A stretch of 64,000 bases of DNA from the NCBI GenBank assembly GCA_009192285.1, contig WBVU01000008.1, positions 682,001 to 746,000 of the forward strand. The letters are read 5' to 3'. The notes under the pieces are model-generated. The model was not told the origin of the DNA. It made no database searches and saw nothing but the letters and a program-made list of their open reading frames with translations. Below, one piece after another: positions 56,650 through 64,000 of this stretch. The translations under genes were made by a program, and so were the position numbers. This DNA comes from Morchella semilibera (lineage: Eukaryota > Ascomycota > Pezizomycetes > Pezizales > Morchellaceae). Position 1 is the stretch's first letter; each line of letters begins with the position of its first letter.

Positions 56650-57000
56650 TTCATGGATATGTTAGGTTCGCCGGACTGGAAGGATTGGGATTGGCAAGGA
56701 TGGGATTACTGTGCCCTAGGGGGAGATGATTAGTCAGAAAGGCTTCCCTGAGTTTCAGTTACTCGAAAGAGTTAAGTCATAGTGGGGGTTATGCGAGGAT
56801 ATGAGTCAGGCTTAGCTACGGAATGAGGGGTATATAAGGAAGGCAACAGCGCCTACTCCTGTATTTTTTTTCCTTCTCTTTACTCTTCACGCAACGTCTT
56901 CTGTATCTATCAATCAATGTATCTTTATAGTCTCTATCTTACTAGTGACTATCACTGCCCTTTTTAGTATATTGTCCTCTAGAGTTCCTCCATCTCAGGG
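56650..57000 (+). mobile_element. LTR-like repeat, family D, copy 2
   Basis: This is the MITE-free relative of 35965-36480 with the same block order (TTTCATGGATATG, TATATAAGG box, CACGCAACGTCTTCTGTATC). It gives the empty-site comparison for the MITE at 36157. Sequence from 56223 to 56649 shows no gene. Confidence 0.5.
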
Positions 57001-57649
57001 ACTCTCGAGGATACTACCCCGCATCCTGCCAAACGAAGTCTATACTACAACGCCCTCTTGAGAGGTGAAGTGCATAATCAAGACTTATACAATGTGATAT
57101 AAGGTGAACTAAGATACAATATTTAAATAGAAGGAAGTAACAAGACAAATATTATCTCCAGAACGAGACGAAAGGTACCCTTGATGTCCCTTAAAGGATA
57201 TCAGGGATGTCTTGAGCATAACTAGGATTCCTGAATCTTTTTATTCCCTAAAAGGACAAGAATGGTGTTATTACAGTGTAATATGATATCTAGCAGTATT
57301 GCAGGAAGAGGTATTAGTCAAGATTTCCACTATGTTCTTGTTACGGGATGGGGTCAGGATCAGAGAACACGGCTAACCAAATTCTACGGAAGGTCAGAAG
57401 CGGGGTACAAGGAAGGAACAGGAGGCTGGGCAGTAACCGAGGCAAAGCGGGTTCAGGCACGGAGTACCAAGGGGCATAAGCGAGGATGTGGACAGGGAGA
57501 AATATTATCACCAAGTATATTGTATAGCGGAACTAGAGAGAGAGCCCGAAGGCAAAACTAGAGAGCAGAGGCTAAAGGAAAAAGTTGATCACAGGACGTT
57601 GCCCAAGGAGAGAAGAAGGGAAAGGACAAAGGAGATCCTCTAACGGGAC
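57001..57649. other. Repeat debris, no gene seen
   Basis: A family-F-like start (TTGCAGGAAGAGGTATTAGT near 57300) and A/G-rich sequence. The 99-codon plus frame at 57262 is Arg/Gly-rich and looks incidental. Confidence 0.35.
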
Positions 57650-58245
57650 AGGACAGGTTCAGGAACAGGAACAGGGATGGTGTCGGCTCAGGAGACACCT
57701 GAGGCGAGATAGTTTCAGGTTCAGATTCAGGTTCAGGAATGAGACGGGCACATCAGCAAGACTTCATTTGTCTCCTGATGCCTCCTGAGCCTCAAGAGAC
57801 TCAAAAAATCTCCAGGAGCCTCAGGAGACTCTCAGGAGACCCGGGAGACTATTGGGAGACTGCAGTCATAAGTTGAGTTTGCTGATGCAGGAGGGCCGAA
57901 GCCGAAGTAGAATATTGCTAACAGAACGAAGACGTTGCCTAGAGAGACAGAAACATAGGAAAAGCAAGCACTATATATACAACCATTCCATCGCAACGAT
58001 GACTCATACCATAGAATCCTATAGAAACTCCCACACTTCCATACCACCCATACTATTTCCGATAACCCCCATTCTATCCTGTTACTTCCCAATCCTTCCT
58101 AGCGCTTACATTCCATTAGTACCCGACCTCCTTCTTAATCCATCATTCTACTTCCGACATCGACCGATACTATATGATAACTTTGTTCCGAAGGTGCCTT
58201 GGCGGAAGGCGAGGTGCAGGATACGGAGCCGTGATAGATCCCAAC
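57650..58245 (-). mobile_element. LTR-like repeat, family B, copy 2, with MITE inside
   Basis: On minus it has the same order of blocks as 41150-41640. The MITE (57752-57886) lies between the CAACGTCTTC block and the CCTGAACCTGA tandem. The ends are approximate; it appears inserted in a further LTR that begins TGTCACGGCATA at 58436. Confidence 0.5.
57752..57886 (-). mobile_element. MITE (ATCAGCAA ends), copy in LTR family B
   Basis: 135 bp, ATCAGCAAGACTTCATTTGT to TTTGCTGAT, flanked by GCAC and GCAG, a 4-bp duplication with one mismatch. Confidence 0.75.
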
Positions 58246-58439
58246 CCTATATATATCACATTTCATCTTACCGATTACCAATCCATATCATGGAATCTCA
58301 TAGAAACCCAAAGAAATACCACCACTTCCCATAACCAATCCTGATACCAACACCCGATCAATCCAACCTGAAGAATCCTGATGCAATTACTAATCGTTCC
58401 TTCCATTCCCTTGCGCCCAAGATATGCCGTGACAGTTCT

Positions 58440-59236
58440 ATGAGTTTTGGAATCGCGGTATGGAAAGTGTTTAACGTTGTTGCGGGAAGAGGGGTTACTC
58501 AGGTTTTTCCCTTACGTCCTTGAAGTTTCTATGGCAGGAGTTGGATCAGAGAAACAGGGTCGAAAATAAGATTAAGTTCGGGTCCGGACACGGGAGCCCC
58601 AAAACGTCCTACGGGCCCCCGTATCGGAATATTCAGATTATTTATCGAGTATGAATATGGGATATATACAAAGGTCTCAATCTCGCCTGTAGATAGTTCT
58701 TTCCTTCTTCACACAACTTTCCTAGCCTTTTAGTAAATGTATACTTTAGGACTCTTAGTATTCGCCAAGACATTCCTGCTGATCTCCGGGTAACAGAAGA
58801 ACACCTCTAGTAACCGTCCCGACCGTAACACTCACGTTCTTCCTCGTATTGCTACTCGTATCCTCCTCACCTGACTTTATCTCATCTCACCTCGTCTTGT
58901 TTTGCCTTGGGTGTATACTATAGCATTCCCTACGCTAGTTTTCGTTTCATCTCCGTGATATTCAGTCAGAGTGATGAGGATCAGAGTTAGGCTTTCAATA
59001 ATAGGGGATAAGATCAGGTTCAGATATAAGGATTTTGGGAAGTTCTACAAGGTTCTTTGCAAGGTTGTTCAGGTTGGTCATCGGATGTGAATATAGGATA
59101 TATATAGAGGCTTCACTATTGCTAGTATATAGTTTCTTTCCTTCTCTCTTTATGTAACCCTCTTATCTTTTAGGCAATATACATATTAGAATTCTTAATA
59201 ATTGCCTAGACATTTCTGCTACGCCTCGGGGGACAT
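58440..59236 (+). mobile_element. LTR-like repeats, family F, copies 3 and 4
   Basis: Two successive partial copies (58440-58760 and about 58960-59230) each carry the ATATAGGATATATATAGA-like box followed by TAGTTTCTTTCCTTC and a TTTTAG.CAAT block. They are diverged and non-coding. From 59237 to 59720 the minus-oriented remains of a similar repeat form the target of the LINE below. Confidence 0.45.
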
Positions 59237-59736
59237 AAAGGACATTCATAGTTATAACCCGTCAATAGTTATCGCTGTTTTGCTCTTTGCTTTTGTTACG
59301 GAGCAATTCATAGACAAGAGACAAGAGGGCCAAAGTATACACCCGAGGCGAGATGAAAACAAGGAATGAGGACGATAGAACTTAACTGAGCAAAAGCAGA
59401 GTCAGACGCAGAGTCCAAAGGGATTCCCTGGCGGGGACGTAGGGACGGAGATACCACTAGACGATACGTACTAAAGTCATGGACTATAGTAATACGAGGT
59501 GAGACAAGACGAGGTCAGGCAAGACGAAGCGAGGGACAAAGACTATGGGCGAGACGAGAGTGAAGAGTGATCTAGAAATCCCGATTGGGATATCAGAGAT
59601 GACTTGACGAAACCTAAAGGTATGACGCAATATATTCAGAGACAATACTAAAGACACAAGAGACCTAAACCATGAGGTTGGTAACAGGAAGAATAGGTAG
59701 GAAAAGAAAAAGAAAGAAAAGGACAAAGGAAAGATC

Positions 59737-61034
59737 TTTTTTTTTTTTTTTTTTTAAATCATATTATTTTCATTCTAGGTACAAAACATTGCGTGCAGTC
59801 AAAGACTATGGCATAAAAGACCTTTCCCCTATCCAAAAACAAACATACGTCCCCAAAAAACAAAAATAAAAAAAATTCAAAACACATACAATCAAAACAA
59901 AACAAAATTCGAATCCGCATAGTCGAAAATTAAACAAACAAAAATACATAGGAAATACCGATAATTCCTTTCTAATTCCACCGAGAGATTCTTTTGCTTC
60001 ATAGAAGCTGGTGCCTAATATTAGGGCTTTTGCGAGTGGGGTAATCGGCAGGGCCTTGATTTTTCAGAGGAGACTGAGTGAGGAAACTGAGCTTAGGGTC
60101 GAGGATATTGATCCTGACAGTAGGGGTGACGGGGCCGCTTCAATTGGGAAGTTGGTTTTGGTGGCAGTAATATATGCGGCGAGCGCGAGTGTTAGAGGAA
60201 GATTGTCGAATATTTCTTCGAGGAGGATGGTATTGGGGAGAAGCGCGTTTCTGCTTTTCTCCTTAGCGGAGCATTCAAAAATTGCATGTTGAGTGGTTTC
60301 CGTGGCGATGCCACAGTGTGTGCAGATGTCTGATGAATTAATATTAATCCAGGATTTGTGTGCTCTGAGATAGCTTTTACAGACTCTTAACTGATAAATT
60401 CTAGAGGGTGTGAACTTGTGGAGAGACGTAAAAATTGGTAGCTTTAGTGATGGGGGGTATGGGTAGTAGTCGGGGGGGGGTAGAGTTCTCCCCAATCCCG
60501 GACCAGGTTCTTTTTGGCCTGGATCGCCATCCGGTGGAGAGGAGTATCGCCCTCGATTAGTGGTTTAATCATCGAGCACAGTGCATCTATTGGGAGCGGA
60601 TTGACTCCTCTAATAGCTTTGGAGTCCCATTTCTTTGGGGGGTTGGTTTTTCCTTTGAGGAGCGCTGTATGGGAATAAACCCTTATTGTGGAGGGGGTTG
60701 GGAAATTCTGTGGTAATCTTCCTGTTACTGGGTTAACTGAGGGGGAGGCGAGCGCAATTCTGATTGCGTACTTGGTGCGAAGGAATTTTAAATAGAGATC
60801 CAGCGGAGGTGAGGCTGACTCTATATATAGTGCTTTGAGGTTTGTGGCCCTGAAGCATCCCGTGGCCCATCTGAGTACTGAGTTCCAGAACTTTGTGATG
60901 GGCTTAAGAGACCCTGAGGGGGTGAGAACTGTGGCGCCATATGTAAGCATGGGCCGAATAGCTAGAGTGGCGAGTTTTAAGCAGTTCTTTGAGGAAAGAC
61001 CTTTGCCCGCGGATGAGAAGCGTTGGACGAGGCC
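59737..61034 (-). mobile_element. 5'-truncated LINE (jockey/Tad-like) with perfect target duplication
   Basis: A 16-bp direct repeat, GGACAAAGGAAAGATC, flanks the element (59721-59736 and 61035-61050). A poly(A) tail of 19 (T on plus, 59737-59755) marks its 3' end. The retained coding part is the C-terminal end of the reverse transcriptase protein: LATLAIRPMLTYGATVLTPS, then a zinc finger CTHCGIATETTQHAIFEC (C-x2-C-x8-H-x4-C). A run of nine C (60472-60480) shifts the frame; otherwise it is open to the stop at 60064. The catalytic RT core is missing through 5' truncation. About 300 bp of 3' UTR follow. Confidence 0.85.
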
Positions 61035-61050
61035 GGACAAAGGAAAGATC

Positions 61051-61490
61051 CATAGCTGAGTATATATACTACTCCCAATCCCCGCACAATCACGACTCAT
61101 ACCATCATGTAATAGAAACATATAGAAACTCTAAAACCCAAAACAGAATACCGCAACCGAAAACCCACCCCCTAATATTCCCATCTTCTGCAAAGTCCGT
61201 GGTATGCCATGATAGCTCTTCGTTCTTTTCTTCTTCTCGTCTTATTCCTCTGACCCTTGTCTTATCTGATCTGTGTTGTATACTTTAGTACGCTTTATCC
61301 TGGTCTCCGTCCTACCCCTATGATAGGTATGTGAGGAGAAATGAAAACAAATTATTTACAAATGAAGGCGAGGCCTCTATATCTTATAAGTATATAGATA
61401 TACCGATATGCAATGTGTATTTTAAAGGCTTTGATTGGCTAGGTATTAATATTGAGTTGGGTATATTGCTTTTTTGTCTATACTAATTGA
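61051..61490. other. LTR-like remnant and AT-rich DNA
   Basis: 61051-61210 resembles the promoter side of a minus-oriented LTR (a TATATATAC box, then ACTCATACCAT and ATAGAAAC blocks, ending near TGCCATGATAG). Further right the DNA turns AT-rich. No gene is seen. Confidence 0.4.
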
Positions 61491-61497
61491 AAGTTTT

Positions 61498-61790
61498 GCT
61501 TTTTGCTTATATTGATATTGGTGGCAATTAGGGGACCATGCTTTGTATGTGTATTGGCAATCGATACCTTTGCTTTTTGCTTATATTAGTATTGGTGGCG
61601 ATTAGGGGATCATGCTTTGTATGTGTATTCACAATCGAGAGCTTTGCTTTTTGCTTATATTGGTAATGGTGGCGATTAGGGGTCCATGCTTTTTATGTAT
61701 ATTGGCAATCGAGAGCTTTGCTTTTTGCTTATATTGATGTTGGTGGCAATTGGAGGTCGATGTTTTGTGTATATTAGTAATCGGGACTTC
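61498..61790 (+). repeat. Minisatellite of about 73-bp units
   Basis: Four units start GCTTTTTGCTTATATT and contain GGTGGC(A/G)ATTAGGGG, CATGCTTT and CAATCGA, and a weak fifth begins TTTTTTGTTTATATTG. Unit length is 67-75 bp. The array lies about 200 bp before the OB-fold-like gene, in a very AT-rich zone. Confidence 0.7.
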
Positions 61791-62000
61791 ATTTTTTGTT
61801 TATATTGATATTAACAATTAGAGATATTTGAAACCCTTCTTTTTTCTATATTAATGTAATTAACGATTTAGCACATAAGTAAATATTCATATTGTTATTA
61901 TAATAGTTTAGATTGTAGTTTAAAATAACTTTTGATCGCACATTTTTTACCTTCGCCAACCAATTCTTAAGAGTCTCTGCCAAATATACCTAATACTACA

Positions 62001-63016
62001 ATGCCTCAAATTTTCAATGAGAATGCTTCCACTGAAATTCATTGCATAGTTGAATTCACCAATAAGACAAACAAGACTGGTTATCTTGAAATCTACGATT
62101 CAACTCTATTTTGCTGGAGTGAAGGTTTACCCTCTTCAGTCATCGATGAAGAAGATATACCATGTCGTATTGTTTGTTTTATCAACGATTTCCTTTCAGA
62201 ACCTACCGAAAACTCTGTTGCTTTATGTTGAGGCAGGTTTTGCGATATGGGTAAAAACAAACCAGTTGTTGTAACCTTACTAAATAAGAACGAGTAAGTG
62301 AATCAATTTCTATATATTATATTATAACTAAGATTTTTTTACCTAGGTTTGCTGGTGATCCTACTCATCCACGATTTGACGACATAGCACCTGCACCCTC
62401 ATGTGCCACTATATACTCAGTCAGGAAAGTTGTTGGACAGCCTAAAGGTACTATCAGTTCTCTTCCTACTGGCTGGAGATCTTTTGATTTACGATCATCC
62501 TACTACGACTTGGAAGCTGCCTCTAAATCAGCCTCCCGAAAGTGCTTTGTTATTAGGTGGTATATACCACTGGCACCAGGCAAGAGATGGGAGAGTACAA
62601 AGTTACCCCAAGTCGATAGTGTTATTCAAATCACTGGAAGTTTGATTGGCAGAGTAGTCGTCGATAATGCATCATCACATTCTTTTCTTGATTGTTTGGT
62701 ATCGTCATTGAATTATATTTCCGTTATGCAATCAGGGTTTGGGGGTGGATCTAGTGGGCAAACATCGGAAAAGCTAGAGTCAAAGAAGGTTGGAAGATTT
62801 TGGGGTGCTCGGACTCAGAAAAGATCTGCAATGGATGATTCAAGTTTGTATTCAAATTCCCCTACCCCTAAAAGGGTTGCTGTTGGCTCATCTCCTGTTT
62901 CGCAAACTCATACACCAGTCAAAAGAAAGGCTACAAGTGTATCTAATGATTGTTCTATTGGTGACGATTTTGAAAGTGTAGAGGATGGAGCTATTGAGGA
63001 TGTTGGCTCCGATTAG
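62001..63016 (+). pseudogene. OB-fold-like protein gene with one in-frame TGA
   Basis: Two exons, 62001-62293 and 62347-63016 (53-nt intron GTAAGTGA to CCTAG, with TAACTAA), give 320 codons in one frame, interrupted only by TGA at 62229-62231, one transition from CGA. The second exon has RWYIPLAPGKRWESTKLPQVDSVIQITGSLIGRVV (described in parts: a strand-rich core ending VIQITGSLIGR), typical of OB-fold single-strand-binding proteins. The C-terminus is Ser/Lys-rich then acidic (EDGAIEDVGSD). The AT-rich base use differs from its neighbours. An accessory protein of a Helitron-type element is my inference; the frame that follows supports it weakly. It could instead be an intact gene of unknown type with the first part unused. 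Confidence 0.5.
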
Positions 63017-63172
63017 ATGATGTTTGTCATAATATTCAGGTTTCGGGATTATTGTTACTTGATTTACTTTTTGGGAAATATTTATAGTATTATCAGGATA
63101 TATATAGGGCTTGAGTATCTCTTTTGGGAAGTCTATAATACCTTTTGAGCATCAATATAATATTTTTCACAA

Positions 63173-63342
63173 TGCCAAGAACAAATTCCAGACAATCAAT
63201 CGAGGATCATAGACATGCAAATCGTATCCAAATGAGGAGGAACAGAAATTCTCAAGCCTCCAACAGCTCTCAATAAAATCAAATACGGACACGATTCAAT
63301 TTTCAAGCTGAGCATCAGATTAGAAATCGACGACAAACTACT
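63173..63342 (+). pseudogene. Start of a second reading frame, cut by a solo LTR
   Basis: From MPRTNSRQSIEDHRHANRIQ the frame continues with Arg/Asn/Gln-rich sequence, one TAA (63275, one transition from CAA), to the border of LTR-A copy 10. The composition resembles the basic N-termini of fungal Helitron Rep/helicase proteins. Too little is left to be sure. Confidence 0.3.
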
Positions 63343-63900
63343 TGTGACGGAGTAACCCGACGCAAAGAAGAAGATAACAATGATGACGCAGAAGAACCCG
63401 AGAAGCACAGTCGGAGGGACGAGGAGACTGACGAAGAGAGAAGGTAACACCGGGCAGGCACAAGCACAGGCACCGGTGAAGGCAAAGGCAAGGGCAAGGG
63501 CACAAGAACACAGAGCAGGGAAAGGTGAGGACCAGATGGACCTCAACGAGAAACGATGAGGAGGTACTATGGGCTTCCCCTTGTCTTGAAGAGGAAAGAG
63601 ATCTGTGATACGAGAGGCTAAAGAGCTATTGGTAAGTAGGAGTGGAAATTCCTATGTACTCGAGGTAACAGGAAGACGAGACAGAGAGAAGAGAAAGAAA
63701 GAACTAAGGAAAACATCTAACCCCGCTATTTAACATTTCTCCTCCAACAGTCTGCTATAACTCATACATCAGTTCATAGAAACCCACAGAAACCTGTCGC
63801 ATCCACACCTCGTATTCCTCCCCACTATCTTCGCTATCTACATTACAAATCGATCACGCCATCGAACCTCCTAGAACTCAATGACAACAACCACTTTTAG
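63343..63900 (-). mobile_element. Partial solo LTR, family LTR-A, copy 10
   Basis: 558 bp on minus starting with CACA at 63343. The outer end, about 75 bp, is missing and replaced at 63901 by another repeat starting CTATCACGGAGCG, similar to family F starts, which runs past the window. No target duplication can be judged. Confidence 0.75.
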
Positions 63901-64000
63901 CTATCACGGAGCGAAGCGAGGGCGAGGACAGGAAGTGCCAAGGTACACAACCAAGGCGGGACGAGGCGAGGCTAATAGGTATGAGACTTAGGCAGAGTAA

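Noticed and set aside
60835-61288. Plus-strand frames opposite the LINE
   Set aside because: They are complements of the LINE coding strand and its target LTR, without independent support.
62229-62231. TGA read as selenocysteine
   Set aside because: Fungi of this kind are not known to use selenocysteine, and no SECIS-like hairpin was seen after the gene.

Overview
The window looks like a transposon-packed, gene-poor stretch of a filamentous ascomycete genome, most like a Pezizomycete (truffle-type). The clues are short introns (about 45-75 nt) with CTAAC/CTAAT branch sites, a NACHT-ankyrin NLR gene of fungal type, and Fot1/pogo, Plavaka, piggyBac-like and LINE relics under many nested solo LTRs. 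The organism call is inference; no rRNA or other marker gene is present.

Region by region. 1-7 kb: one apparently intact ten-exon NLR gene (DUF7708-like N-terminus, coiled coil, NACHT, C2H2-type finger region, ankyrin repeats) whose ankyrin exon holds nine nearly identical 66-68-residue units. 7-14 kb: repeats and low-complexity DNA with no gene I trust. 14.2-15.4 kb: a GC-rich gene for a PD-(D/E)XK-like protein. 16.4-19.15 kb: a complete-length Fot1/pogo element split by a solo LTR. 19.4-20.5 kb: a non-autonomous TIR element with an inner hairpin. 20.5-29.6 kb: mostly unassigned DNA, with a 12-bp minisatellite that reads as a coiled coil and an integrase-like fossil. 29.6-36.5 kb: AT-rich, with a tRNA-derived SINE head, a Myb/SANT-like fragment, a piggyBac relic and solo LTRs. 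36.8-40.4 kb: a Plavaka-type transposase (minus strand), split by a solo LTR. 41-47.7 kb: an LTR-like repeat, an unrecognised broken coding block, a tRNA-like tandem repeat and a DUF6532-like pseudogene, also split by a solo LTR. 48-61.3 kb: a nested LTR graveyard with MITEs and a 5'-truncated LINE. 61.3-63.3 kb: an AT-rich block with a two-exon OB-fold-like gene and the start of a second reading frame, cut by another solo LTR.

Three patterns tie the window together. One solo LTR family of about 630 bp (called LTR-A here) occurs ten times, four of them inside older coding units, often with 5-bp target duplications. A 136-bp MITE lies inside or at the edge of LTRs of several families, and one copy has a paralogous empty site in this window. 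In the DNA transposons every premature stop is one C-to-T or G-to-A change from a sense codon and there is no frameshift, which suggests decay by cytosine transition (RIP-like or methylation-driven). The NLR has escaped this and reads open throughout.
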